Assembly (NCBI GenBank): GCA_018398765.1
Contig: JAHBMJ010005790.1
Span: 1-64,000, forward strand
Length of the DNA: 64,000 nucleotides
Reading direction: 5' to 3'
Source of the DNA: Chromera velia
Lineage: Eukaryota > Sar > Chromeraceae
The position numbers and the translations under genes are program-made. Under the pieces are notes generated by a model. It worked only from the letters and a program-made list of their open reading frames with translations, was not told the DNA's origin and ran no database searches. Position 1 is the first letter of the stretch; every line of letters starts with the position of its first letter. This document shows, piece after piece, positions 47,184-60,972 of the stretch.

Positions 47184-50060
47184 TGTCGCTGAGCGTGAAA
47201 AGAGAACGGAAGAGACGGCGAACAGAAAACAGGATATGAAAGATGAACAGTCTGTATACAGTTGTTCAACTTGACTCTCTTCTTTCTTCACCAAACTTTA
47301 CCAAGATTGCAGAGATCTTGGACACAGAGATCTACTGAAGCGAGGAGGTTGGAAGTGTCTGAGACTCTGAGGTGGAGGTGGATGGAAGTCACCGGGAAGT
47401 GTCAACTGTCTATTAAAGTCTGTTCTTTGATGTTCTTCGAGGCCCGGCCGAGGGTCCATCCGGCCGCGGGTCCAGCCGCGAATGATATATGGCCGCGGGC
47501 CGAATCGCGGCCGCGCGCGCGGTTGACCAACATTTCCCGGCCGCGCGCAGCCAATCGCGCGATGTGACCTTTTTGCGCATTGGTTTGCTTTGTGGGCGCG
47601 GGGGCTTCCTTTGAAGCGCGCAGCGCGAGCGAAACAGCTCGCGATGTTTTCTTTTTCCATGCATGCATGCAAAGACAATTGGTTTCTCGCTCTGACAAGT
47701 AGACGGCTTTCCTTTCCTTCCTACTGGCCCACCTTGCTCTCCTACCAAAAGAACAGCTGAAATCAGAAGAGAAGAGCAAGTGTTGACTTGTTTGGTGTGT
47801 ATGAGTGGAGTTTTTGTCGAGAGAAAGTGATGGTAAGATGAGAGGAGACTGAAGCGATCTTGCAATCAGTCTTCAACTACATCGTCTCTCTTCTCTCTCC
47901 CACTCCCAACTGCTCCTTATCTCCATTCTCTGGTGAGCCGACTTTCTTTCAGAGAGAGAGTTCGGCTTGAAAAAACTGGAAGGGTTGAATGTGTGTCGCT
48001 TTGTGATTCGATTCTGTGGAATGGAAAGGATGAGGATGATTTGGCTGTTTTCATTCAGGCGAATCACTTCGTCTCCACTTTTTTGCTTTCTGGGTCTGTT
48101 CTTTCAAGCTTTTGGCTTCTTTGTGGAGAGAAAAACGGTGAGTCTAGCGGTGAGTCAATGCTAAAATGAATGCAAGAACATGCAGGTGAAGCAAAGAGGG
48201 AGAAAGGAAGATAAAGAAAGGAGGATGAAGTGAAGTAGACGAGGAGGTGGGGTGTGTGAAGGAGAGACACGGGACTGGAAAGGACTTCAGTCACTGTCCA
48301 CATGACCAGACCCTCTGTTTCTCATTCTGTTTCATTCCTTTTTACCCTTTGATTCCTTCCAGTCCCTTATTCCAACTTCATGTCCGTCAATCCGTATGCC
48401 TCCCCTGACTCTCCACAAACCAATGCAAACTTCTCAAGTTTTCTTCTTTTTCTGACTATCACGACTTACGGAAGGCAAATGCATGAGGTCGAATGCCATT
48501 CAAGAGAAAAGGAGAGAAAGAGCAACAGAAGAGGAAGAGACAGACAAGGTAGTATGGGTGACGAGGGTGAAAGATCTAAAGAAAAAAGGGGGGGGAAAGG
48601 GGATTGGGTGAAGATAAAAAAGAAATGGAAAGGGAAGGAAGGGGGAGGGAGGGAGGTAGTGTGCACACGCAACGTTTACTCTCAGCTCACAGACGATGTA
48701 AGGGGGGGGAAGGGACACCGCAGCTGCAGTTTAGCGAAGAAAAAAGGGGGGGTATCGTACAGTGAACTGAGACTCACATCTGTGTGACAGCAAAGCTAGC
48801 GGAAAGGGCGAAACCAAAAACGAAGTCTATCGGGTGTTCTTTCATACATGCATTTACATGCATTTATTACTTGCAGGAACAGAAGTGAGTTTGACAAGAA
48901 GTCGCCTCTGTTCTTTTTAAAGTCATGCAATTGGGCACGCATGAAGAAGAGCATAAGTTGTTGCTCGTCTTTTTCCTGTTCGATCGCAAAAGGCAAGGCT
49001 GGAAGGTGAGTGCATGTGACCAACTCTTTCTGACTGTCACACACTTTATTTTCTTCCGTTTGAAAGAAGGGTGATTACAAGAGGTGGCGAATACTTCAAA
49101 TACATAGAACAAACAAACAAACAAACAAACGAACAAATAAACAAACAAACACTTAAACAAACAAATAAACAAAGAAACACATGGAGAAGCAAAAGAAGAA
49201 TGCATAAAACAGAGAAACAAACAAACAAATGCATAAATAAGCATGCAAACAAAGAAAGAAAAAGAGAAGAAAGACTCAATCATTTCGGGTGGTGACTGCC
49301 CTTCGCAGTCATCCAGAGAGCAACCCGCATAGGCCTCACCGGTGACAGGTGGCTGTGTGTGAACCTGCGTACAGGTGCACACACGGCTTGCTTCTACGGG
49401 ACTGCATGCTCTCCCTGCCTCTTCTTTTCTTTTCTTTTCTTGGGTGCCTGCCTGCAGACTACCACAGTCTACAGTTTGACACGCAGGCAACTTGCAATCG
49501 GGTGAGTCGTATTCATTTTTCAAAATGATGTCGCATAAAATTTGTCGGTCGAAAAATGAGGAGGCCAACCCCCACAATTCTAACTTGTGGATCACTTGCA
49601 GAAAAAAGGAAGATAGAAAGAGAGAGATAAAGTGGGTGAGACTGCCGGCTTTTCTGTCGATCGAAAAAAGAGCTCAAGAGAAAGATAATCCCTTACCACG
49701 TGGTTTTTCTTCTTGTTGGCATGCATCACAGACCATCACAGGTGAGAGTGGAAATGGGCGTCGCCCCCTCCTTTACCTTAAGAGTGACGGTTGTGCTTGC
49801 TTGCAGGAATGAGGAGAGGCTCATGCAGCCCCTCCTCTACCTTGTGAGTGTCTTGTCTGAAGGTTAGCAGAACCGACTGCCCGTCCTCTACCTTCTGACT
49901 CTCCGACGTTGTTTCTTTCCAGAGGAGGGTAGGGAAGCTTGAAGGCATCATTCAAATGCAACATACAAGAAGGAAGGAAGATCATAGAGGAGTGGGAGCA
50001 TGTAGATGTGCCGGCACACACATTCATTCAGTCATTCATTCACTTATGCATCTTTTCTCT
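47184..50060. other. Spacer upstream of APC6, with a CpG-rich patch
   Basis: The APC6 promoter should lie just above 47183. A CpG-rich, palindrome-rich patch spans about 47440-47650, including CGCGGCCGCGCGCGCGG near 47506. (AAAC)n-type repeats occupy about 49105-49260. ATGCATGC tracts occur at about 47660 and 48845. No domain-bearing frame was found; frames at 47413-47865 and 48867-49595 (minus) are treated as noise. Confidence 0.45.
49105..49260. repeat. (AAAC)n-type simple repeat
   Basis: Imperfect AAAC/AAAT tetranucleotide repeats on the + strand. Confidence 0.85.
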
Positions 50061-50159
50061 GTGCCGACGCAGGGTAAAAAACAAATCTCAAAACAAAACG
50101 AATAGAGAGAAGGAGGGAGGAAGAGAAAAAAAAAACAAAATTCATGAAAGGGGAGGATG

Positions 50160-53100
50160 CATTAAAGGATGTAAGGTCGGTGGAGAATTGCAATCAGTTC
50201 CACTGGAAGAGGGGTGACCTGGGGCAATCGCTGGTCAATAGGATGATCAGCTGCTCTGTGTGCGGGGTTGTCAAAACCCAATGCCGCACAGAAAGTGCAT
50301 CCTTTTCCCGACTTCTTCGCCTTCTCCACATACATTGCTTCTCTTCCTTTTCTCTTCGCTTCTTTGTCTGGGCAGCAATCTGATGCATGGCCGAGCTGAC
50401 GGCAGTGCTCGCAGGCAACCGCCATCTGAAGAGTGCGGAAGTATAGTACATTGAGAGGTGTCACGGATCTGTCTCTTCTCTCTCTCGTGGGGCAAATGAG
50501 TTGAAAAGAAGGATGGATTCTTTGGAAGGCTCCACGAGCCTTCCCTACATTTTGAAAGAAAACATCGATTTCTTTCTGCAGGATTGGATCGGAGGTGGGC
50601 GAGAATCCCCCTGTCGAGCCTCAAACCCATGTGGGGAAAGCACACGGCAGAGCTCATGTTGCCCCTTCGGTTTGGTAAGAGGATCAGCCAAATTCCGAAC
50701 GGTAGAAATGTATTCAAGGGCAATGAATCGCTCTTCGAGATCTTGCACGACACTTCGCTGTGTGATGGTCAGTGGAGATGTCTGGATGTTTTCTCTTTCG
50801 CGCAAAATTTTAATCCTGGATGGCCATCGAGAGAGAGAGTTGAGTCACGTGTGCACTGCTGCATGCTTGAGCAAAGATAGAGACCAGATCATTTGAATCT
50901 GTCCACAGAGTTCTATACACAGAAGGCCATAACTGTTCCAAAAAACAAAAAAGGGAAGACAAAAGTTCAATTCCGTTCTCGGTTGCCAGAAACTCTGCAT
51001 CTGTTGTTGACTTTGCCACCTTCTTCGGTTTGATAGATTTCCACGCAACTGGACAGCCTGCTACCACCAAGACCCAGCCTATTTGTGGCTCTGGATGCAG
51101 ATCAGTCCCGTGAGATGCATCGGCGTGAATCTCTGCATGAAGGTCTTTCAGGCGACTGCAGAGAGGGATTGCGATTCCTCGGTCTGCATGTGCCTTTGTC
51201 CAAGCAATCAGCCTGCGCAACCACTTCAAAGCATTCACGGTCGGTGCTGCATTCCATTGAGCAAGATGACTGCATGCATACGAAATGTCTGGTCGGGTGA
51301 AACTTGAAAGATAGGAGACCTCACCCAGTCCCTGCTGAAAAGTCTTGATTTCTTTCCCTTGCAGCAGAGCAGAAGTGTCTTCCTTCTTCCTCGCTTCGTC
51401 AGGTATTGGTGCAACCAGAGGACGAATGCCCTGTTCGTCCAATGCGCATGCATAAGAAGTCTGAGAGCACCACATCTGATCTTTCTGCACTTCATAAGAA
51501 ACCCTCACATATCGCTGAAGGGGCTTTGACTCCTTGCACTCAATCTCAGCCATGATTTGGTCGAGATGAGGCTGAGCAGGACCTGTCAGAGACCCAAGGG
51601 CCAGGTCATCAACATACATGGAAAGAAGTGCCTCTACCTTTCCTTCTATCCCTCTTTTCCACCAGATTCCCCGAAGAGGTGATTTTTCCCATCCATGCTT
51701 CTTCAGTTTTCCTTCGAGAAATCTCTGAAAGAGAAGAAGACTTTCTCGCAATCCATACATGCATCGCTGCAGGAGGAACAGACTCTTTCCATGTTCGGGA
51801 TGCCCTTTCAGCGGAACAACGTAAACTGTATCCTCCATGAGTGCTTGCAGGAAAGCGTTATCAACATCTATGGTTCGAAGGAACGTCGACTCATCGAAGC
51901 CCTCGCTGCCTGCCACTGCGAGAAGAAGAAGACGAATGTTTTCAGGTGGGCAGGGGTCCGTGGCAGTTTCAAGTCCCTTTCTCGGGTTCTGATCTCCGCG
52001 AATCACCCATCGACACTTGAACTCCCTTTCTCCTTCGTCGTTCATTTTCAGTATGTCCACCCACAGAGTAGGAAGGACAACTGCATCGGCTCGCACAGAG
52101 GAGAGGGGAACAACCTTAAAAACATCAAACCGATCAAATTTCTCAAGTTCTTTCTGTCTTGCTAAATGGAAGGAAGCTGTCTGTTGAGGAGAGAGTGATT
52201 TCCTCCTGAACGACACATGTGTTGCACCCATCGCAAAAAAGTGTTCATTCGACTCATGTACAGACTCTGTGGGCCGTCGCAGGGCCGCATTCATGTAGAG
52301 GGGAGGAGAAGAGGAAGAAAGAGGTACAGACTCATGACAAAAGAAAAGACTTTCAACGCACTCATCATTGTCTGTCGAGGGCACTCCCGTTGAAACAGAA
52401 GGAGAATGGGTTACTTCAAAATTCTGAAGCTCTAACTCGGGATTGAGTTTAAGGCTTTCTCTCTCTCAGCCACGCTTCAGCTGTTTTCACAGTTTCAGGA
52501 CATCGCTGTGCTTGGCGACATCCAATGGGAGTGCTTGTCTTGCCTGTCACTTTTTGAATTACTTCACATGCAGTGGGAGACAGGCGACGATCTCTCGAGA
52601 GCTGGAGGCCCTCTGCTCTGAACGACGAAGGAGCCACTCGACACAGGTCAGGCATGCAGAAAACAGACGGACTCAATGTACATGTGGCAGAGCCATTTGG
52701 ACGAATGAATTGCGGGGCAAACACACGACTTGACAACTCTTCTCGAATACGATCCCCAAACATGCATTAAAACATCACCATTACTCATGCAAGAAACAAA
52801 TTTGCCAAGCATGTATCTATGCAGCTTTCGATCCAACCACATGCGAAGACGGGTGAGACTTGGATCACATAGTCGGATACTTGGTTCTTAATTCTTGAGC
52901 ATTTGGCTGTCTTGCTGTTCTAATTGGTCAGTCGCAGTGACAAAACCCTTTTGAGGAGTCTCCGATTCCTCATGGAGGGCTGAAGGTAGCTGCGGTTCGG
53001 CAAAGAAGAAAATGTTGTCACTTTCCTCTTCTGAGAAAAAAGAACGAACTTTTGGAACCGATGCGTCTAAGTCCGTCTGACTGTCTGAGGCGTTCTTCTG

Positions 53101-56100
53101 ACTATCAAGAAGGTCATCAGGGCAGGGAGGAAGGGGGCCGAGTGACTGTAAGACGGAAGGGAGAGAAGAGTTCAGGTGCTGTCTATCTCTCTTGATGGCC
53201 TCGGCCATCTGACCTCCTGTTAAGGCATCAGGGGCCAACGCATTCTCCCCAAAGAGGGAGTCACTTGCTGAATTACTGTCTGCAGGAACCGACTCTCTCT
53301 TACGTTCTTCAAGAGGAGGCGCTTCCTCACTGTGGTCAGTCGGATTTTGTCTTACTCGAGAGGAAGAGGGAAGTGAGGAAAGGGGAGCAGGGACAAAACA
53401 TGAAGAGTGGGCAAGGTATTCTCGTGACTGCAATTGGGTCCCTGACTCATCGATTGGAGTCAGGTAGACCAAGAATCGGGAATGGGGGACAAGGGCTGAT
53501 ACCTCAAAAAGACGCCACTTGATTTCGAGTGATCGGTAAGTGCGTCGAGGATTCTTCCAGTACACCCTGTCACCCACTTGCAGCCCAAGGGGTTGAATGG
53601 CTTTCGGACCTTGCTGTTTGATGTCAGACAACAGACACTCAAGAGAAGGAGGGAGAAGGCGGTTCAAACGGGCTTTTCTTGTCTCTCTTTATTGCAGGCA
53701 GCTGGTTGAGTTGTGCGACACTCCTTCCAAGAACCTTCTTGTATTCTGATATGTCGATTCCAAGGTCGAGGCAATTCGCTTCCACGAGACGCTTGAGATC
53801 ATCATGTCTGTTTTCAATTCTTCCGTTTGCTCGTGGTAAGCCTGTTGGAATCCAATACTGTCTCACACCCAGCTCTTTCAGTCGCGCTGCAAAATAAGCT
53901 TTGAATTCTCCTCCATTATCAGAACGAACGAAAGAACGGAAAGAAAGGGGAACACCAAAAGGTCGAATCCATGCACTTTCAAATGCTTTCCATGCTGTCT
54001 CCGGCTTCTTGTCTTCGCATGGAACCAGTAAAAAGTAATCAGACGTCTCACACATGATGGACAGACACGGGTCTCCTTTGAAAAAGGTAAAATCGACTGC
54101 AATTTGCTGCAAGGGAGCGGGGTTTCTTGGATTCTTCCCTTTCCTGCCCCTGCTCCTTCGAGGGAGACCATGTACCGATAAACACGTCTTACATTGACTG
54201 CGAAGCTCTTTGCACATACGAGCAAGTCCCTTCACTTGGATGTACGGAGATACGAGAGTGTGCAAAGCCTTCCCTCCAATGTGTCCCGTCTCTTGATGAA
54301 CATACGTCAGGTATTCCCGGGCCCACTCAGGATCAACCTTCACTTTCTCTTCTGTTGCAGGACGAGAAGGGAGCTCAAACACGCTTTCGTCTCCGAAAGA
54401 GAAAATCGAGTCGGAATCAGAGGTGATAGACGAAAGAGCAAGGTCAGCCGAACGGGGCTCTTCTCTCTCGCTGTCATTTTCAACAGAAATATGTACAGAA
54501 TGTCCATCCTCTATTTTGTCCTCACTCTCACCCTCCTTCAGTCCTGTGGCACCGTCTCCTTTTCTCTCTCGTGCTTCTCGCACTTTCTGCTTGAGATCAA
54601 AAAGACCAGTTAGCTCATGTGAAAGAGGAAAGGATGATTCATCAACAACTTTCAAGTGATCGGCTGTCAATTCAGGGACTGCTACCGGCTGTGCAACTTG
54701 CTGAACAAAACAATGATCAGTCGATTCTTGCAAACATACATTTGGAGAAAAAAGATCAGCATGCATGGCAACAAAGGGAAGAGGAAGAGAGAAAGAAAAA
54801 TTCATGTCATCAAAGCAAGCATCACTGTCATTGTAAGTCAGGTCTACAAAAAGGTCTTGTGCATTCTCATGAAAGTGCATAGATGCGGGAGGAGTGGGAG
54901 AAGAAGGAACAGAGAGAGAACTGGCTACGACTTGAGATAAAAGAAAAAGTGTCTGACTTGGGCTAAATTTTCCTTTTTGTTCTTTCATCTTTCTGTTCCA
55001 GATTCTACGTTGCTTGCGGGGAAGAGGAGGCTTGCGATGATCACCCACTTCCTTTTCAAAGCGCTTGGCTCTTTCAGTTGCTCTCTTCTTCCTTTCACTG
55101 CGACGACTGGCAGAGGAGGGCTGCTCTTGGTCAGTTGTACGGGAGGGGGGAAGATCAAAGCGACAGGCTAAGAAAGAATCGGGAGCACATTGATCATGAA
55201 CAGCAGTCCCTTCCTCTACCTTCTGACTGTCTCGCTGCACCTGAAAGGCGGAGAAAGGTCGAGACTGCTTGACAGATGAGGAGAAAGAAAGTTGATGGCA
55301 GGGAGAATGCACATCCTGATCATGAATTGCGCCGACGCAGGGCGAGGAACATTCTAATCTTTCGTGCTTTCACGAGTTTCTGCAGGGCTTCTTTTTCCGT
55401 GACTCCCCATCCCCACCAACTCACGTCATTGCGCCCTGCCCAGGAGAAGTGCTCAGCTGTCTTTCTCTTTCAAATAGCGATCGGAGATGGGGTCGATGAA
55501 ACAATGGGTAGGGGGCAAGCCGCTGGTGTCAATGGTGACACCTGTGTGGAGGAGAGGGATTGTCTGGGTCAGTTCCCACTCTACACGACTGTTCTTGTTG
55601 TCCCAATTCTTCCCAAACCCGACTGAGATCCTGCGAATCTCTGCGTCAGGATCGCTCTCCTCTCTCCAATCGAATTTGAATTGACGGAGGAGTCCCATTC
55701 CGAGCATCAGGGGCATTCCGGGTTCGAGATTTGTCTCGGCTATGTACAGACGAGCCGCAAAACTCACTCGGGGGGATTTCAAAAAACACAGGAGGAGAAT
55801 CCCAGTGTATTGTACAGGAAATTTGGGATCCTTTCCCGCTCCATTGACGTAGAAGTCGACGACTTCCTTGAATGTCGGTTGCAGGACAGCGTGAGGTTGA
55901 ATCCCCAACACCCCCTTTATCAAAATCCCATAGTGCAGTGCTGTCCTCCTATCTGTGATGAGGAAAAGGGAAGAGCCAGGGTCAAGGGCAATTGGGATAC
56001 GGAGAGGTCTGGCGTTCTTTGGGTACTTGTCGCGAAGCAACTGCAGGCTGTTCCTGCTCTCCCCCAGCGCAAAGAAGTGCTGTCAAACCTCATCGCTGAC

Positions 56101-57000
56101 GAATGCGCATGTGAAGTTGCCCATGGCTGCGGCTGCACTTTGTGTTGTGCGATCGGATAGAGCAGGGCTGACACTCCTTTCTCTGGGAATCAGAGAAAGC
56201 CTTGGTGGCTGTGATGGGGCAGGGGTGGCTCCTGACCTCGGAACAAATAGTATTACCAGTCCTTGGGGTTGGAACTCAGGCTCGGATGCGGCCGGAGGTG
56301 CGGATGGGGAAAGCGGAACTGCTTGCTGACTTCGGAAGGTAGCGGACGGGGATGATGGGATTATTTCCTGCAGGGAAAAACTGCCACTGCTGCGAACGTC
56401 CACCGGCCTAGCAGGGCCTGGCTGAATGTCTTTTGCTTGTTTGTCGACTTGTATTCCCGCCAAATCTCCTTCGTCAATTTCTCCTTCCTCAACCTCTTCC
56501 TCGGCAGCTCAAGCTTCAGAAGCTCTTTGAAGGTGGAAGGGTTTGCGTGCAGGGAGGAGGGAGGTCTGAACTGATAGCACAGGGGCAATTCCTGTGTCTC
56601 CTGCCTGACCAACTGTCCAGGGAGCTGCTTCGTTTCACTGAATCCTAGAACCCGGAGAAATGATCTCTGTGTTCTTTGGGTCAGTGAGATCGACAGAAAT
56701 GTGAAGGAAGAAGGGCTGCTGGGGAAACTCGAAGTGGCTTCTGGAGGGGGGGTTTCTCATTAAGAGAGTGCGAAGGCGGAATTGGGTAGACTTTGCCAGT
56801 GGAAAGCCGAGAGTGGAAATATCTCCGCTTTGCTCCACCTCTCTGACCGCATTGAAGAGACGGTCCATGGCTTCTCGGAACCTCTTTGTATCTGGATCAG
56901 ACTCGACAAGAGGGCACCAATGCTGAGTGGAGTCACGGGGGTTGGTGCACGCAGGCTTTCCTACGGGGGGATTCAAAGACTGACCGCAGCACCACTGGAC
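50160..57000 (-). mobile_element. Ty1/copia-type LTR retroelement fossil
   Basis: Parts in element order on the minus strand: a Gag-side region and aspartic protease-like segment (about 57.0-55.45 kb), an integrase core with a C-terminal extension (about 55.3-52.9 kb), reverse transcriptase plus RNase H (about 52.4-50.8 kb), and a small CCHC-knuckle segment (50.46-50.16 kb) downstream. Integrase ahead of reverse transcriptase is the Ty1/copia order. The element is broken, with roughly half a dozen interruptions, though the enzymatic domains are still easy to recognise, so it is probably of moderate age. I did not find a convincing LTR pair or target-site duplication, so both ends are approximate. 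The knuckle segment may come from a different insertion. Confidence 0.8.
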
Positions 57001-57560
57001 CCCAATTCTGTGACAACAACAAAGCCAGGGGTGCTCTGACCAGGGACCGACCGGGACCCCTTATAAAATGCACCAAATGCAGTACCGCATGATCAGGAGA
57101 AAGACGGCGGGGAAGGGTCCGTCAGACAAATCATAGAGGGCAAGACGTGTGAGCCAAGGCTCTCTTCTCAGTTGATCCTCTTCGATTGTCACAGCATTTT
57201 CTTTGTAATGTTTGCCATGGCCTTCCAACAGGAATCGGCGAACTCTGTCTACCCGCTACTGTTTGTTGAAGTACTAAACTGGTTTCAGGAACTTGTCGCA
57301 ACCAGCTTCGTCCACCCCACACTTGATGGGTCGGTTTGCTTTGTAGGGCAAGGCTCCTCCGACACGGCCTGAGACTGAAATCAGATCGTCAAGCTTTTCG
57401 ACCTCTGCCATCAACGGTCTCGGCTCTGTGTAGACTATCGAGGCAAATGACGCCCATCGACTCTCTGCAGAGCCAGCAGGGGTCTGGCTGCTGGGGAAGA
57501 GGTTGAAGAAGGAGAAATTGCTCTACGACAACCACTGAGAAAAGAAGAGTGTAGAGTTGA
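57001..57560. other. Junction between the two element-like regions
   Basis: No gene recognised. Coding-like composition switches here from the minus strand (copia fossil) to the plus strand (57.5-64 kb region), so the boundary of one or both elements probably lies in this stretch. Confidence 0.35.
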
Positions 57561-60500
57561 AAAAGAAAGTGAGGCAGACATTCGTCATCATGATAAGTTG
57601 GTTGGGGAATCTTTGGATCGGGTCACTAATGATTCAATTGTGCCTCCTGGAATGATTGCTCTAGTCCTTCCGGGTAAACGAATGATGGGTGATCCGTTCT
57701 TAAGAGAGAAAGTGGCCCGCCTAAAAAGGCTATTCATGAATTTGATCTAAAGCATTGTTGAGTGCTATCGGCATATCGCAAAAATATGCAGAGCGAAGTC
57801 ACTGTGATCGAAAGATTTATGGATGGAGGTGGAAAGAGGATTGTAGAGAAGCAAAATGCTTTACCGCTCTATACGGTAGCAAGGGCAATCAAAGGGATGG
57901 GAGGAGAAATGACCGAAGACACAGTGCACCCAGTTTTGGCAGGCACCATTCTCACTCGATTCCTTCGGGAGCCATTCCACCTCGGAACCCCAGCTCTAGA
58001 GAACATTTTTTCCCCCGCCACCTCTTTCCGCTCTTTAACTGACCTGGATATCAACATTTTGCTGAAGTATTGGGGTCTCAGCATGATCCCAATATTTACG
58101 CAGGAGGTTCACGACACCCTCGGTCAGCTAACGACCGACCCACACACGTGCCTCGTAGTGGGGGAGGCCTGTCTTAAAGAGACGGAATGGACAGTTGTGG
58201 CTCCTTCTGAAGGGGTACAGACCCAATCAGAGACTCTGAGACAGGGCTGGATAGAATGGTCTATGGAAAAAGAAAAAGAGAGAGGAGTTACAGGGTTTGA
58301 TCTATTTTTTCGAGAGACAAAAAATGAAGGGACTGAAATGGCCGTCTTCTCACTGGAACGAATATAAACTTGTGAGATGCCCTCTTGCTGAGCATCTCTC
58401 CATGAAACGAACTCAAACACCCCCTGTTCCGTCTCCTACCCCGGCTGCCTTTACCTACACTTCGCTTGCACGCCCTGCTGTACCAAAGCCATGTTCCCGC
58501 CCCTCCGTGAACCTTCCCCTAACCCTTTTTGCCCCTAGTGTAGACGCCTTCCCTCCGTAGAGATGGGCAAAGCCGAGGACTACCGCAGAGCAGTCTGAAA
58601 AAGTACAGTCCCACAGCAGACGCTGCCACCTGATCCCATCACACTGCAAAAACTATTGATCAAATCAATCCATACAAGGATCTGACATGTTCAGTCTCAC
58701 CTCACTCTCTCAGAAGTGTGGCACCTGCATGACCAGCTCGACCACTACCTTGCCACGTGTTTACGTAGTAGGGAGTGGGAACTTTAAGAGTGAAGAGTGG
58801 GAAAGATAAGCCGAGACCCCCAGGGGAAGAGGTGGAGGCAGAAATGGCACCAGGGGTAGAGGCAACAGCTAAGGGTCACGAGGCAGGGGAAGCAGGAACC
58901 AATCTGGCCCTCCTCTCCTTTTCCACTCACCGACCCAGCTTACTCCCCAAGGACCTATGCCGACGAACGTGCCGCACCGCACAGTCACGTACCAGCCCAA
59001 GTCAAGGTCTGGAGTGATTTCTCAACAGGGTCCACTTGTCACCAGCGCTCTTCCTGAGTGTGTTGTCACCTTAAAGTCACCATACGCGATAACACCGCAG
59101 CCGGGTATAATATGTACAGACCCCCACATACTCCCAGCTCTCATGTCTTCACCAGGTGAAATGACCTCCCGCCTGCTGAAGCTACCAGCGAGTCTTTTTC
59201 AAGACAGTGTTTGTCCTCCACCCCTTTCCCCTCCTGGACCCCCCCCTACTTCCAACACTTCCCACAACACCGCCTCATATGCCCCATCATCCTCAGCAGC
59301 TTCCGCTTCCGCTTCCGTCTTGGAGTCCGCTTCTACTTCCGCTTCCGCTTCCGCTCCCACTCCTGCATCAACTTTGGTGCTCCAGCGGGCCACCCCTATC
59401 ACAATGATACCCCGAGCACCAGACTTGTCCGAATCGAGTTCGAATGTTGTCCTCAAGCCAGCTCTTGCTGGAGTCCTACCTCCAGGATCTTCAGGCCCCG
59501 CGCAGCTGCTTCCTATCCAAACAGAAGGTCTGCCTCTTATCTCAAGAGAAAGACCTCCCACCACGTCTTCGGACACAGCTGCAGGCAGTCGAGACCAAAA
59601 GAGACGAAAGGACGCCCTGTGACGCTGACACTACAAAGGGTTACTGAGTTATGCGTCATGATAGATGTGACAGCGGTCATGGCTACCATCTTCCCACGAC
59701 CCTCAGTCCTATACCCAGTCGCGCGTACACTGCAGGCTCCCATCTTGGACTTTCCCCCATTCCAAATCTCCGATAACCCAAGACAGGCTCGCAAAAATGA
59801 GCCTGTCGGTGTGATTTTTGAAGATACAAACGAGTTTCTCTAGAAGAGGCCGCTCAGAAGCCTCCGCCCCTATCAGCTTCAGACGACAATAGGAGCTGAT
59901 CCGGAAATGGTCTCGGCAGGGCAATGGACTGCTGTGTTGCGGAAGTGGGGGTATGCAAATCAAGCACCCATCAAAGTGATTCCAATCACTGAATGACTTC
60001 CCGAGATTCACAGCCAAATGTATACCATTGTAACCCTGGCATTCGAGAAATACCCGCAAGGGGAAGCCGGAGACAAAGACAATACCCAAAAAATTACATG
60101 GTTTTGTGAGTGGCTATCAAGAAAACTTCCTCCAGTTACCCGTAGGGGTGAGAGACGAATACTTTGACACGTAACTTTCAAAATTATGAACTTGCAGCAA
60201 GTCCCCAATCCCAACATCAGGGATTCAGCAAAACAGTACATACAATCGGTGGTCATTCGGCTGCTGCAGGCTTCACTGTACTCTCTTCCTAACCCACTGC
60301 TCAAATACCTTGCCTGCCCGACTGGTCACCACTCCTCAAAGTTTCCCCTGCCCAGCCCCCATTTGCTGTTCAGCCCCATCAACTTGTTCTTTTTAGAAAA
60401 GTTCGATGAGTACTCCTTTGCAGCAGAGAGGGAAGCGAAGGAGAACAATGAGCCCATGAACAAAGCGTCAGTCAGACGCGCTGCTCATGACACCGTCGAA

Positions 60501-60900
60501 CGGATCTTCCCGGACCGGCTCCTCCCATCCGACCCCACGGATCCCAGATGGGCACTTGAGCTGAAGCAGAAACATGAGTTCCGGAAGCAGCAACAATTTC
60601 CCGAGGACAAAAGAAACCCAGGACACCCATGAGAGTTCGACGACCAAAGGGTCTTCTCGAAGAAGATCGACCCCCGTCCGACTGCTTACACCACTAGAGA
60701 ACCAGACATGACGGAGGAGCGATTTTATGAGTTGGTGTGCAGTACTAGGCCAACACTTTCTTTCTCTCTTTCCAGTTCTTTGCTGGCCCTGCGTCGGCCC
60801 CAAGGCATTGAACTTTTAGGACAGCTTGGAGTCACTATCCCGTCGTTTCTTTTTGAAGATGAGCAAGAAAGCCAGTTCAGCTTCCGTCTCCAGTGACAAA
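57560..60900 (+). other. Unrecognised coding-like fragments, possibly an element fossil
   Basis: Several consecutive plus-strand open stretches with normal protein-like composition (about 57.6-58.4, 58.95-59.85 and 60.2-60.9 kb) but no family I can name. The longest shows a helical 200-residue segment (TEDTVHPVLAGTILTRFLRE, DINILLKYWGLSMIPIF); the middle one is Ser/Ala/Pro-rich. The region looks broken. Given its neighbours and the shared 12-mer, an old virus-like or retroelement copy is a reasonable guess, but a decayed host gene is possible. Confidence 0.35.
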
Positions 60901-60972
60901 AATTTTTAAGAAGTCCTAAATCGGCGTTTTCCCTCTTCTTCTCGTGCACGAGCCCTTGATGATACATGCATA

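Noticed and set aside
47413-47865. Basic minus-strand frame over the CpG-rich patch
   Set aside because: Arg/Ala/Pro content follows the local GC content and no conserved motif is visible.
49105-49260. CRISPR-like or minisatellite array
   Set aside because: Only a tetranucleotide AAAC repeat without spacers.
48867-49595. 242-codon minus-strand frame with Phe/Leu/Cys-rich helix
   Set aside because: The membrane-like part is the AAAC repeat read in antisense; no family similarity.
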